Source: Baffinella frigidus (Eukaryota; Cryptophyceae; Cryptomonadales; Baffinellaceae). Taken from it: a stretch of DNA of 20,704 bases. Every line of letters starts with the position of its first letter. The first letter of the stretch is position 1. Both the position numbers and the translations under genes were made by a program. Below, piece by piece: positions 6,801-11,969 of this stretch. Location of the stretch: contig MU646703.1 in assembly GCA_026770585.1 (NCBI GenBank), positions 372,115 through 392,818 on the forward strand, written 5' to 3'. The notes under the pieces were generated by a model. It was not told the origin of the DNA. It searched no databases and worked only from the letters and a program-made list of their open reading frames with translations.

Positions 6801-7057
6801 CTAGGGTCCGTACAGGGGTACCTCGCTCATAAGAAACCGCCCACCCCCCTAGGACCACTGCAGGGCCCTAGGCATAGGCCTACTGTAGGGTCCTAGGGGG
6901 GGGCTGTTTCTTATGAGCGAGGTACCCCTGTACTGACACTCTCTGCACCCTGAACCCTAACCTCGAAACCACACAATCAGGTGGTATGCCTGGGATGGGC
7001 GGGATGGGCGGGGGCATGCCGGGCGGAGGAGGCACCCACATCGACGAGATCGACTAG
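697..7057 (+). CDS. HIP: Hip/ST13-like Hsp70-interacting co-chaperone, 3' part of a multi-exon gene (5' end outside the window)
   Basis: This is the gene-level entry. Joined exons encode a Gly/Met-rich linker, then FSDPELMAAMQKPNVMQ followed by ALMEMQTGGPAAMAKYANDP and EILGLVAKIQ, then a Gly/Met tail. In known Hip proteins a GGMPG-rich linker precedes a C-terminal DP2 (STI1/HOP-DP) domain with the pattern DPE(L/V)MAAxQ..VM..ALM..NPANMAKYQxNPK(V)..LIxKM, which these residues match closely. Hip binds the Hsp70 ATPase domain and stabilises its ADP state in the cytosol. The TPR and N-terminal dimerisation regions of the family are not in the window and should lie upstream. The preferred chain is 697-823, 2480-2569, 4118-4163, 5171-5212 and 6981-7057, with 4864-4884 and 4998-5039 as possible extra exons; phases 0,0,1,1 agree throughout. 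Unusual for the family, the Gly/Met repeats continue after DP2 and the protein ends THIDEID. The family call is firm; the exact splicing is inference. Confidence 0.8.
1129..1152 (+). pseudogene. 24-bp copy of the exon end coding MQKPNVMQ
   Basis: It repeats the last 24 nt of the 697-823 exon with one change, followed by the same GTTCC. The upstream part of the exon is replaced by unrelated DNA. Confidence 0.6.
1380..1445 (+). pseudogene. partial copy of first DP2 half-exon (FSDAGLMAAMQKPNVMQ)
   Basis: It codes GMEALFSDAGLMAAMQKPNVMQ-type sequence, with PE changed to AG, and ends CAG/GTGTTCC. The glycine-rich front is missing; an AG occurs in GTGTAGAGGAG just upstream. It could be an alternative exon, but the loss of the DPE motif and of the linker favours a broken duplicate. 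Confidence 0.5.
1870..1887 (+). pseudogene. decayed copy of exon end KPNVMQ (Q codon now TAG)
   Basis: AAGCCGAATGTGATGTAG followed by GTTCC aligns with the last 18 nt of the 697 exon and its donor. CAG has become TAG. Confidence 0.45.
2097..2172 (+). repeat. CT-rich tract before a DP2 exon copy
   Basis: Long TCTC runs precede TTCCAG. They may act as a pyrimidine tract for the acceptor at 2185. A second such tract (2382-2476) precedes the intact exon at 2480. Confidence 0.7.
2186..2240 (+). pseudogene. 5' part of second DP2 half-exon (ALMEMQTGTPAAMAKYAN)
   Basis: It has the same CTTCCAG acceptor as the intact exon at 2480 and codes ALMEMQTGTPAAMAKYAN. It then jumps straight to GTCTGCC, the intron start of the intact copy. 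The DPEILGLVAKIQ part has been deleted. Confidence 0.6.
2361..2381 (+). pseudogene. 21-nt copy of exon start ALMEVQT
   Basis: After GTGTGGCAG it reads ALMEVQT and then passes into GTTTCTCTC and a CT tract. It is in phase 0 and multiple-of-three length, so a micro-exon is possible but less likely than a broken duplicate. Confidence 0.5.
2382..2476 (+). repeat. CT-rich tract before the intact second DP2 exon
   Basis: Alternating CT and CCCT runs lead into CTCTTCCAG. They probably supply the polypyrimidine tract for the 2480 exon. Confidence 0.7.
2480..2569 (+). CDS. HIP: Hip-like exon: second half of the DP2 domain
   Basis: A 90-nt, phase 0-0 exon lies between the acceptor CTCTTCCAG (after a long CT tract) and the donor CAG/GTCTGCC. 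It encodes 30 residues, including ALMEMQTGGPAAMAKYAND and PEILGLVAKIQ. Hip and Hop proteins have NPANMAKYQNNPKVMNLI at this place, so AAMAKYANDPEI is a clear match. It joins in frame to NVMQ of the exon ending at 823. Two shortened copies lie upstream and at least four shortened copies downstream; this is the only complete one. Confidence 0.85.
2649..2693 (+). pseudogene. 45-nt copy of DP2 exon 3' half (SANDPEILGLVAKIQ), possible cassette
   Basis: Preceded by GGTAAAG and followed by GTGTGAG. Exactly 15 codons, phase 0-0, matching the last 15 codons of the 2480 exon with few changes. If used it would insert a repeat of the last DP2 helix. The intron before it is shared with two later copies. 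Confidence 0.5.
2879..2923 (+). pseudogene. 45-nt copy of DP2 exon 3' half (NANDPEILGLVAKIQ), possible cassette
   Basis: Preceded by GCGAAG and followed by GTACGAG, a good donor. Exon homology reaches back to about 2858 (GLAARAK), but the AAG at 2876-2878 gives a 45-nt symmetric exon like the two related copies. Confidence 0.45.
3002..3046 (+). pseudogene. 45-nt copy of DP2 exon 3' half (SANDLDIIGVVAKIQ)
   Basis: It has the same architecture as the 2649 copy (GGTAAAG in front, GTGCGGG behind) but with DPEILGL changed to DLDIIGV, so it is more diverged. The frame remains open. Confidence 0.45.
3100..3268 (+). pseudogene. decayed DP2 exon copy split by a 25-bp inverted repeat
   Basis: The front part reads VAMGKSVKDHEI in the frame of AAMAKYANDPEI. 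The distal part CTCGTGACGAAAATCCAG at ~3248 matches the exon end, but the donor is CGCAAG instead of GT. Between them the segment 3132-3156 is repeated in reverse complement at 3226-3250 with a CT-rich loop, so the copy is not functional. Confidence 0.5.
3372..3780. repeat. CCCTAAA/CCCTAAT/CCATAAA heptamer array (intronic)
   Basis: Blocks of TAAACCC, ATCCCTA and ACCATAA units; short homogeneous runs of a variant suggest local expansion. Confidence 0.85.
3787..3828 (+). pseudogene. copy of the AKM-polyglycine exon without donor
   Basis: After ACGCAG it codes AKM, eight glycines, MPG and then runs directly into AAACCCTAG (KP-stop), that is, into the heptamer array. The related exon at 4118 has a GTAG donor. 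This one could encode an alternative early end, but a broken duplicate is more likely. Confidence 0.5.
3829..4117. repeat. heptamer array with CCCTAAT, CCATAAC and CCCTAAA blocks
   Basis: Homogeneous blocks of ACCCATA (about 3906-3980) sit beside CCCTAAA runs. The block lies between the two AKM-polyglycine exon copies. Confidence 0.85.
4118..4163 (+). CDS. HIP: Hip-like exon: AKM plus polyglycine, GMPGMPG
   Basis: A 46-nt exon after AACGCAG, ending CCTG before GTAGAC. It enters in phase 0 directly after AKIQ of the DP2 exon and leaves in phase 1. The peptide is AKM, seven glycines from GGC repeats, then MPGMPG. AKM continues the last DP2 helix (family: KIQKLM or LSAKF). A near-identical copy at 3787-3828 lacks the donor, so this copy is preferred. 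Both flanking introns are made largely of CCCTAAA-like heptamers. Confidence 0.65.
4164..4860. repeat. CCCTAAA array, degenerate, with CACTAAA end
   Basis: It starts four bases after the donor of the 4118 exon and fills the intron almost entirely. The 3' end has CACTAAA and AGAAACT variants near 4750-4795. Confidence 0.85.
4864..4884 (+). CDS. possible micro-exon GMPSIP of the Hip-like gene
   Basis: After the acceptor CCTAG the phase-1 frame reads GGMPSIPG and then TGA (4887-4889). If the GC at 4885-4886 served as a donor (GC-AG intron) the exon would be 21 nt and phase 1-1, matching its neighbours. If not, TGA here would end an alternative short protein, or the copy is dead. The sequence after it (GGCTGAGCGC) is nearly the same as after the 4998 exon, which points to duplication. 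Confidence 0.35.
4907..5170 (+). repeat. tandem duplicate of AT-rich intron plus exon
   Basis: The ATAATAAATAAATAATTATAA-type stretch at 4918-4975 with the following GAACCAG acceptor recurs at 5068-5170. Each stretch ends in a Gly/Met exon (4998 and 5171), so the repeat unit is intron plus exon, about 150-170 bp. Confidence 0.65.
4998..5044 (+). CDS. possible Gly/Met exon ending GMGG-stop, or 42-nt cassette with GC donor
   Basis: After the acceptor GAACCAG the phase-1 frame reads GGIGGGMGGMQGMGG, then TAA at 5042-5044. It could be an alternative last exon. With a GC donor at 5040-5041 it would be a 42-nt phase 1-1 cassette (4998-5039), the same length as the clean exon at 5171-5212. The AT-rich intron and the acceptor in front of it are repeated in front of the next exon. 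Confidence 0.45.
5171..5212 (+). CDS. HIP: Hip-like exon: Gly/Met tail repeat
   Basis: A 42-nt phase 1-1 exon between the acceptor GAACCAG and the donor ATGG/GTAACC. The peptide is GGGGMGGMPGMGGMG. The frame stays open into the last exon at 6981. It is a tandem duplicate of the 4998 copy with its intron, but carries a standard GT donor. Confidence 0.6.
5625..5738. repeat. CCATCAA then CCATGAA heptamer runs
   Basis: About nine CCATCAA units pass into about nine CCATGAA/CCACGAA units. Both keep the 7-bp period of CCCTAAA. Confidence 0.85.
5871..6060 (+). repeat. 96-bp tandem duplication
   Basis: 5871-5966 and 5967-6060 are nearly identical (CCTCCCCACA...GTCCCTACG), period 96. A short third start lies at 5846-5864. 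The open frame across it is a by-product. Confidence 0.85.
6176..6255 (+). repeat. dispersed repeat R1 (CAACGACACGCCCTTCCGTA), + copy
   Basis: The same core occurs at 7545-7640 (reverse), 13268-13350 (+), 13495-13534 continuing at 13719-13765 (reverse, interrupted) and 14390-14525 (reverse). It includes GAAAGGACCGCAGAGAAAGC. It gives rise to spurious open frames reading TTRPSVERTAEKA. Confidence 0.75.
6403..6440 (+). pseudogene. Gly/Met exon copy with displaced donor
   Basis: After ATCAG the phase-1 frame reads GGMGGMPEMGGMG and closely matches the exon at 5171. The only GT lies two bases later than in that exon (GGGG/GTTATT), because the 31-bp minisatellite begins exactly here. Splicing at it would shift the frame of the terminal exon. 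It is best read as an exon copy inactivated at its donor, or skipped. Confidence 0.5.
6441..6724 (+). repeat. minisatellite, ~31-bp unit TTATTAGTTAGTTATTAGTA + CCAATAAAGGC
   Basis: About nine to ten units with variable TTAG number, starting exactly at the donor position of a Gly/Met exon copy. Three more units lie at 10470-10563. Confidence 0.85.
6810..6933. mobile_element. palindromic miniature element P1, copy a (124 bp)
   Basis: The ends TACAGGGGTACCTCGCTCAT and its reverse complement enclose a GC-rich, itself nearly self-complementary core with GGACCACTGCAGGGCCCTAG. The whole element can fold into one hairpin. No coding capacity; lies in the last intron of the Hip-like gene. Ends begin with TA, so a TA target as in Tc1/mariner-type MITEs is possible. 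Confidence 0.75.
6981..7057 (+). CDS. HIP: Hip-like terminal exon ending THIDEID-stop
   Basis: After the acceptor CACAATCAG the phase-1 frame reads GGMPGMGGMGGGMPGGGG, then THIDEID and TAG at 7055-7057. The acidic end resembles the EEVD-type C terminus used by cytosolic Hsp70/Hsp90 to dock TPR proteins; this likeness is inference from seven residues. No clear polyadenylation signal follows. A TGTAA, the algal signal, occurs near 7248 but inside a dispersed repeat. Another frame stays open to 7388, but it runs into repeats and is not credible. Confidence 0.7.
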
Positions 7058-7346
7058 ACCCTTGGAGCCCTTTTTCCCCCTGAGGCGGGCCCGTCCAGGA
7101 CCCGGTGAAGTCTTTAACCGAATGTTCATGCGGTTGACTTTCGGAATTCGATCGGTAGACGTTCGGAGACCAGAGGTTGGGTCGAGGAGCTCATTCGTAG
7201 ATCGTTGCCATCTACGCACGAGTGAGGTGGGCGTGGCCTTGGATGTGAGTGTAATACAAAGCACCAAAGCACCAACGGCTAGTTCTGCCTCGCCTACCGG
7301 GCAGGATAAGTTCCGGTGTCCGCCTATGCTGGGAGCTCGAAGAACC
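7058..7346. other. 3' flank of the Hip-like gene with a dispersed repeat
   Basis: 7170-7290 (GAGGTGGGCGTGGCCTTGGA, TGTGAGTGTAATACAAAGC) recurs in reverse complement at 13790-13885. 7307-7346 is the start of repeat R2 (TTCCGGTGTCCGCCTATG, GGGAGCTCGAAGAACC). I see no gene. Confidence 0.55.
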
Positions 7347-7468
7347 TACAGGGGTACCTCGCTCATAAGAATCCGCCCCCCCCCCTAAGACCACCATAGG
7401 ACCCTAGGCATGGTCCTACTGTAGGGTCCTAGGGGGGGGCGGTTTCTTATGAGCGAGGTACCCCTGTA
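7347..7468. mobile_element. palindromic miniature element P1, copy b, inserted in repeat R2
   Basis: 122 bp with near-perfect self-complementarity and the same ends as copy a. It follows GAGCTCGAAGAACC and precedes GCACCAAAAGGACCTAAAGG. In the uninterrupted R2 copies at 10378 and 14839, AGAACC runs directly into (C)TAAAGGACC or AAAAGGACC, so this is an insertion. Confidence 0.8.
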
Positions 7469-7544
7469 GCACCAAAAGGACCTAAAGGCAGCAGCAGCAG
7501 GAGCGGCCGGAACGACCAGTGGGGGAGCAGGTTCCAGTGGCTGT

Positions 7545-7640
7545 AGGGCCAGGGTGGGGCTTTCTCTGCGGTCCTTTCTACGGAAGGGCGTGTCGTTGGG
7601 CCAGGTTGGGAGAAATCAAAACCTAAAGGACCTAAAAAGG
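7545..7640 (-). repeat. dispersed repeat R1, reverse copy
   Basis: GGGGCTTTCTCTGCGGTCCT and GTGTCGTTGGGCC followed by GGGAGAAATCAAAACCTAAA. It is uninterrupted and shows the empty site of the element inserted near 13535. Confidence 0.75.
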
Positions 7641-7741
7641 GGCTGGCCAGCAGCTGCACCGGAACCCATGGGCCGATTCAAAAGGCGTGCCCTCAATTTC
7701 GAGTAACCTCTGTACGTGAAGGTACCCCAGCACCCTGTGGG

Positions 7742-7868
7742 TACAGGGGTGCCTCGCTCAAAAGAAACCACCTCCCCCTAGGTCCCTACAGTAGGACTAC
7801 ATGTATGCCTGGGGTCTTATGGTGGTCCTATGGGGTGGGTGTTTTCTTTTGCGCGAGTTACCCCTGTA
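7742..7868. mobile_element. palindromic miniature element P1, copy c (diverged)
   Basis: TACAGGGGTGCCTCGCTCAA and the opposite CGCGAGTTACCCCTGTA; 127 bp, with many mismatches between arms, so an older copy. Confidence 0.7.
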
Positions 7869-7962
7869 GGTTTCGAGTGACCCCGGTACGTCGTTTCAGA
7901 GGGCTGGTTGAGTGAAGTGGCCTCAAACGTTGCATCACTGGCGCGTTTGCTCCTTGGTATGA

Positions 7963-8067
7963 TACCCCTTAAGTGGCCAGTAGGCTCATACGCCCTACGG
8001 TAGGGCCCTAGGACCTGCCTAGGACCTCTTGGCCGTCAAATTTGACGGCATGGCCACTTGAGGGATA
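7963..8067. mobile_element. 105-bp palindromic element P2, copy a
   Basis: TACCCCTTAAGTGGCCAG at the left, TGGCCACTTGAGGGATA at the right, with CCTACGGTAGGGCCCTAGG inside. It is diverged from the copies at 11582 and 14171. It abuts a P1 end at 8066. Confidence 0.65.
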
Positions 8068-8199
8068 CAGGGGTACCTCGCTCACAAGAAAGCGCCCCCC
8101 CCACCAGTACCACCATAGGGCCCTAGGCGGCATAGCCCCACTGTACAGGGGTGCCTCGCTCATACGAAACCGCCTCCCCCCTAGGACCACCATAGGACC
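8066..8199 (+). mobile_element. two truncated P1 half-elements in direct order
   Basis: Left halves start at 8066 and 8144 (TACAGGGGTACC/TACAGGGGTGCC). Both lack the matching right arm. Confidence 0.6.
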
Positions 8200-8554
8200 G
8201 TCTACGCCCCAGCGCCGAAAATCGAGCCCATTTTTGATTTCTTCCCACCGCCGGAATTGGAGCCCTTTTGGTCGGTTTTCTCGCAAATATCGTTGTCTGT
8301 ATCATGATATTCTGATAGACAGGCATGGGCCGAGGTACTGGAGGGTCCTGGGCTTCCAGAACAATGAAAACAAAACAGTCACACGGCTTCGACCCCCTTA
8401 CTACCGGTACACAAGAAAGTTGGACTGGGCATCGTGGCATCCGTGACACAAGAGAGACGCTCCACAGTCACACGGCTTCGACCCCCTTACTACCGGTACC
8501 GTGCACACAAGAGAGACAGACGCTCCGCAAATTTTAAGACCTCTTCCGTGATCA

Positions 8555-8740
8555 TTCCGATAGAAAGCCTACCACACACGAGGCCACCCCAAAAAACAGA
8601 ACAAATGTCTATTTAAAACGTGTAGTAATTTTCGTTGATCTTTGGCCTCTTCCGATAGAAAGCCTATCACACACGAGGCCACCCCCAAAAACAGAACAAA
8701 TGTCTATTTAAAACGTGTAGTAATTTTCGTTGATCTTTGG
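8555..8740 (+). repeat. 95-bp tandem duplication
   Basis: TTCCGATAGAAAGCCTA...TTGATCTTTGG occurs twice with period 95. It is the left half of element P4. Confidence 0.8.
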
Positions 8741-8856
8741 TCACGTGGCGCCCGCTTTTCGGGCGCCACGTGACCAATTACTGACTTTTGACGTGTTTCC
8801 TGGGCAATAATCCAATAATTGACTTAGGAATCTGTTCGCATAGATAGCCTCGTGTG
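8670..8856. mobile_element. hairpin-centred element P4, copy a
   Basis: Ends CACACGAGGC and GCCTCGTGTG. The middle is an 18-bp perfect stem (8737-8754/8760-8777, TTGGTCACGTGGCGCCCG) with loop CTTTT. The right half matches 13639-13714 closely. Confidence 0.65.
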
Positions 8857-9085
8857 TTAAACCACCCCCAAATCACTTCCTAACGATACGGCCCCGGTTT
8901 CCTCTTGGGCATCGTGATGCTGTAACGCCCCTCTGGAAGCTTCCAGAACAAGGCAAACAAAACAGTCGCACGGCTTCGACCCCCTTACTACACAAGAAAG
9001 TGCTCTCTAGAAGCTTCCAGAACACAGCAAAACAGTCACACGGCTTCGACCCCCTTAAACCTGAAGCAAATCTTAAGACCTCCAG

Positions 9086-9119
9086 GGCTTTCTATCGGAA
9101 GGGCTTCCGATAGAAAGCC
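9086..9119. repeat. 16-bp hairpin, 2-nt loop
   Basis: GGCTTTCTATCGGAAG and its exact reverse complement separated by GG. The arm resembles the GATAGAAAGCC seen at 8558 and 8653. Confidence 0.75.
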
Positions 9120-9158
9120 GATGTCATAGAAACGATCGGATGTCATAGAAACGATCGG
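9120..9158 (+). repeat. 19-bp tandem, two copies (ATGTCATAGAAACGATCGG)
   Basis: Two exact units next to the 9086 hairpin. Confidence 0.85.
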
Positions 9159-9297
9159 AAAACAACCCTTTAAAAGAAGCTACCCACCCCTTGTTGAAAT
9201 CTTCTTCTCGACAAACCTACCCATCATCAGTGAGGGGGCGACCTGCCCACAGAGAAGCTGCGTTCTTCTCCCCAACTCGAAGCCAAGACATCTTCCC

Positions 9298-9876
9298 ATG
9301 CCGCTCGCACACTCGCTCGAAGAACCCATCCTCGACGACCTACAGCTCCTCCTCTCCACCTTCCGCCACTCCAACGCGACACCCACCGCTTCCTCCTCGC
9401 CGCTACTGCTCCTCCATCGCACCGTCTCCACCCCCGCCTCTTCGATGCCACAGATGACGCCGCCGTCGCACGAGGAAGGCTGCCCCAAGGCTGCTGCACA
9501 AGACATCTTCCGGCGCCCCTCCTCCTGGGGTGGCCGCCCTCGCCCTCGCGTCTCCCTCTCTCGATGGCTCCACGCCCTGGACTCGGGACACGCGCTCGAC
9601 TCGGATCAAGCCTGCGATGCCCTCTCCACGGAGCCAGCCTGCGACCACCAGCAAGGCCGCCCGCTCCCCGGCGCCTTCTCTCCGGACAGCACCAATCACC
9701 ACAAGGCGGAGGCGCGCGAGCCGCGGACGGGGCTGCAGGAGCAACTCGCAGCCGCGGGGCTGAGCCTCGCGGCGATGGACCCTGACCACCAACCCTCACG
9801 GGAAGACCAAATCGTCGATTTTCAGACCTCAAAATCACCTTGCAGCGGGGTCGGATCCGACCCCGCTGCAAGGTGA
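9298..9876 (+). CDS. unrecognised coding-like ORF U1 (192 codons), 3' end replaced by a palindrome
   Basis: I do not recognise the product. It starts MPLAHSLEEPILDDLQLLLS, has HEEGCPKAAAQDIF near the middle and EAREPRTGLQEQLAAAGLSL then AAMDPD near the end; Pro, Ala and Ser rich, no clear domain or membrane segment. The same sequence exists at 17973-18464. The two differ by substitutions and by indels that keep the frame, which favours past coding. Homology stops at MDPD (~9783); the rest reads into an 84-bp palindrome, so the original end is lost here. CATCTTCCC just before the ATG and no introns visible. It may be an exon of a larger gene, or a transposon-borne fragment. Confidence 0.45.
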   Translation: MPLAHSLEEPILDDLQLLLSTFRHSNATPTASSSPLLLLHRTVSTPASSMPQMTPPSHEEGCPKAAAQDIFRRPSSWGGRPRPRVSLSRWLHALDSGHALDSDQACDALSTEPACDHQQGRPLPGAFSPDSTNHHKAEAREPRTGLQEQLAAAGLSLAAMDPDHQPSREDQIVDFQTSKSPCSGVGSDPAAR

Positions 9877-9897
9877 TTTTGAGGTCTGAAAATCGAC
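9814..9897. repeat. 84-bp perfect palindrome (42-bp arms, no spacer)
   Basis: Centred on GGATCC at 9853-9858. Arm GTCGATTTTCAGACCTCAAA...GGGGTCGGA matches base for base. Weaker complementarity extends to about 9784 and 9930 (CCCTCACGGGAAG against CTTCCCTGAGGGG). Confidence 0.9.
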
Positions 9898-9938
9898 CTT
9901 TTGGTCCTTCCCTGAGGGGTGGTGGGATGCTTCGTGCT

Positions 9939-10117
9939 ACAGTGGATGTAGGCTTAATGTAGCACGACCGGGCGGAGATTCTGATGCTACATTAAGCCCT
10001 GTGCTACATTAGGGCATTGGTAGCCCTAAGGATTTTTCCCTTCGGGACCTTGCCCGCCGTGCTACAATAGGGCCCGTGCTACATTAAGCATATGCTATAT
10101 TAGCCTACATCCACTGT
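9939..10117. mobile_element. foldback element P5 with repeated GTGCTACATTA motifs
   Basis: ACAGTGGATGTAGGCT at 9939-9954 is the exact reverse complement of 10102-10117. Between them TGCTACATTA or its complement occurs about six times in both directions. No coding capacity. Confidence 0.65.
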
Positions 10118-10470
10118 AGGACCGTTGTATTTGAATGGGCGCGGTGAAAGAGTGAGTTGAGGTGTTTGTAATAAACTCTCTCCCTGCAGTCAGCAACGTC
10201 GTTTTTAAAATGCAGCGCACTCTCGTCAAACAAAACCAGACCATTCAAGGATTCAAGGACTCCTCTTGCAGAGCGCTGGGTACCCCTGTAGCCTTCTGCG
10301 AGGTCCACTTAGTCTACAGGGGTACCTTCGGGGCGGAGCATTCCGCAGAACAAGTTCCGGTGTCCGCCTGATGTTGGGAGCTCGAAGAACCTAAAGGACC
10401 TAAAGGGCACGCAGGCTGTGCCACACCGACCCACCTGGAGACAAATTGAGGCGCTGGTGCAGGCTGCAAA
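10118..10470. other. no gene seen; P1 end fragments and repeat R2
   Basis: GGTACCCCTGTA (10279-10290) and TACAGGGGTACC (10315-10326) are two P1 ends facing outward. 10349-10408 is an uninterrupted R2 copy (TTCCGGTGTCCGCCTG, GAGCTCGAAGAACCTAAAGG). Confidence 0.55.
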
Positions 10471-10563
10471 AAGGCTTTATTAGTTAGTTGTTAGTACGAA
10501 TAAAGGCCTTATTAGTTGGTTATTAGTACCAATAAAGGCCTTATTAGTTAGTTAGTTATTAGC
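10470..10563 (+). repeat. second minisatellite block, 31-bp TTAGTTAGTTATTAGTACC family
   Basis: Three units related to 6441-6724. Confidence 0.8.
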
Positions 10564-11108
10564 AATGCAGCTGAGCGGGGGAGGGGACAGCTGGCGGGGG
10601 AGCACTCGCAGGTTGACTGAAACGCCGGGGGCCCTGGAATTGACTTTTCCAATAAACTGTACTTTCAGGGACAAGCCCTCCAAGAAACAGTCTCACGATG
10701 CCCAAAAGGAACCTTCTGACCTTGCTCGGATAGCGAGGGGTTAAACTGACGTTTTAGGGGATTAATTACATGTAACGATTATCATGAGCAAACACGTCCC
10801 CGTCACGTCCCCGTCACGTTGCGATACAAAAGACGCAGAAACAATCGAGAAGATTCGATAAGGAGGACAGCCGTCCATCTAAAACGAGATCCGCCCCCCG
10901 GTGAAATGAGATATGTCGAGGTTAAAATGGATAGAGGCGCATTTCACCCACGTGCTAAGATTCATGATCTTTACCACCTGCGCGTCCTTTTATTATTGGT
11001 CCGAACCCCTTCCGCGTGACCTGGAGATAAATCTTAAGAAACGTACGTAGGAAAATTGGAGCCATTTCCTACGTACCCTGAACTCTCATCGGGAGTCACG
11101 TCCAGAAA
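10564..11108. other. no recognisable gene
   Basis: Mostly unique sequence with a short CACGTCCCCGT triplet repeat (10793-10818). The open frame at 10819-11019 has no recognisable similarity and no support. Confidence 0.4.
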
Positions 11109-11202
11109 GCTTCGATTTGTTTGCCCCCTCGCTAGGATCCTATCAGAGCAAGGAGCTACGCGCGTATCCGAGCAAGGAGCGAGGGGGCAAACAAATCGAA
11201 GC
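11109..11202. repeat. foldback with 25-bp perfect arms
   Basis: GCTTCGATTTGTTTGCCCCC+TCGCT at 11109-11133 pairs with 11178-11202; the loop contains two copies of GAGCAAGGAGC. Confidence 0.85.
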
Positions 11203-11320
11203 GTGTTTATGGTTTAGGGCTTATTAGGGCTTAGGGTTCAGTGTTTGGGGTTTGGGGTTCAGGGTTTAGGGGTTTGGGTATAGGGCATACGGGTTCGGGT
11301 TTAGGATTTGGTTTGGGGCG
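11203..11320. repeat. degenerate TTTAGGG-like block, opposite orientation
   Basis: GGTTTAGGGCTTATTAGGGC and GGGTTCAGGGTTTAGGGG read the G strand, opposite to all other telomere-like blocks in the window. Confidence 0.7.
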
Positions 11321-11397
11321 GGAAGGCCCTGCTTTGTCTCAAGCATCAAGTCTTCCGGTGCAGGCAACCATCGACCAATAAGCCTGCAGGTGCAGCT

Positions 11398-11520
11398 GGC
11401 GTAGGTCCTTTAGGTCCTTTAGGTTCTTCGAGCTCCCAACATAGGCGGACACCGGAACTGGTTCTGTAGAAAGACCATGCTTCCTTTCGGATCACATCAA
11501 GCCCCCCTGTACAGCGTAGG
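11398..11520 (-). repeat. dispersed repeat R2, reverse copy
   Basis: It matches 14738-14865 in reverse complement, including GGCTTGATGTGATCCGAAAG and GTTGGGAGCTCGAAGAACC. Both give spurious frames reading GGLDVIRKEAW. Confidence 0.7.
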
Positions 11521-11581
11521 AGGGTAGGATGGGGAACTCCGACCACACCACTACATATACGCATGTACCCAGTGGTATACC

Positions 11582-11686
11582 TATCCCTTAAGTGGCGAGG
11601 GGGGGAAAATTGACCCCCAAGAGGTCCTTGGCAGGTCCTAGGGCCCTGCGGTAGGGCGTATGAGCCTACTGGCCACTTAAGGGATA
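11582..11686. mobile_element. 105-bp palindromic element P2, copy b
   Basis: TATCCCTTAAGTGGC at the left and GCCACTTAAGGGATA at the right; the core CCTAGGGCCCTGCGGTAGGG is shared with the copies at 7963 and 14171. Confidence 0.8.
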
Positions 11687-11775
11687 GAGACCCATGAGTA
11701 GACTGATTATAAGACGGTCAAATACGGGACAGTCGTATAAGCGGCTATTCTGGGGGAGTGAAACTCAGACCACTG

Positions 11776-11901
11776 CCACGCCAGAGCCTTGGAAGGGGTC
11801 GCCAAAAGTAAATTCCTCCTCTGGGCAGTGGTTCTCAAAAGTCAACAACCGCTTCCAGATGCGGTTTTAAAAAACCAACCCCCACTTCCAATCTGGCGTG
11901 G
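11776..11901 (+). mobile_element. 126-bp element P3, copy a
   Basis: CCACGCCAGA and TCTGGCGTGG ends; interior has CCAAAAGTAAATTCC and CAAAAGTCAACAACCG, which also occur, reversed, in the copy at 11970. Confidence 0.75.
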
Positions 11902-11969
11902 TGGTCCTTTAAAACCTTTACGTTTCATTGATTCCCAACATTAGTGAGCACCGGGTACGAGCCATTTTA

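Larger units (their letters stand above)
8200..9180. other. gene-free repeat mosaic
   Basis: It contains four dispersed copies of AACAGTCACACGGCTTCGAC + CCCCTTA (about 8375, 8464, 8961, 9031), a 95-bp tandem duplication (8555-8645, 8650-8740), a hairpin element, a small hairpin at 9086-9119 and a 19-bp tandem (9120-9158). Open frames here cross repeat joints and are not credible. Confidence 0.6.

Noticed and set aside
7244-7252. TGTAA as polyadenylation signal of the Hip-like gene
   Set aside because: It lies in a dispersed repeat also present reversed at 13790-13885, so there is no specific support.
6981-7388. 135-codon frame over the terminal exon
   Set aside because: It uses a different frame from the Gly/Met exons, needs a GTG start and runs into repeats and P1.
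8042-8446. Frames with YRGTSLIRNRPP-like peptides (also at 7350, 12960, 18860)
   Set aside because: This is the translation of the P1 palindrome end, readable on both strands, not a conserved protein.
9227-9871. 214-codon minus-strand frame opposite U1
   Set aside because: GC-rich antisense shadow. The + frame starts at a shared ATG and is kept in frame in the second copy.
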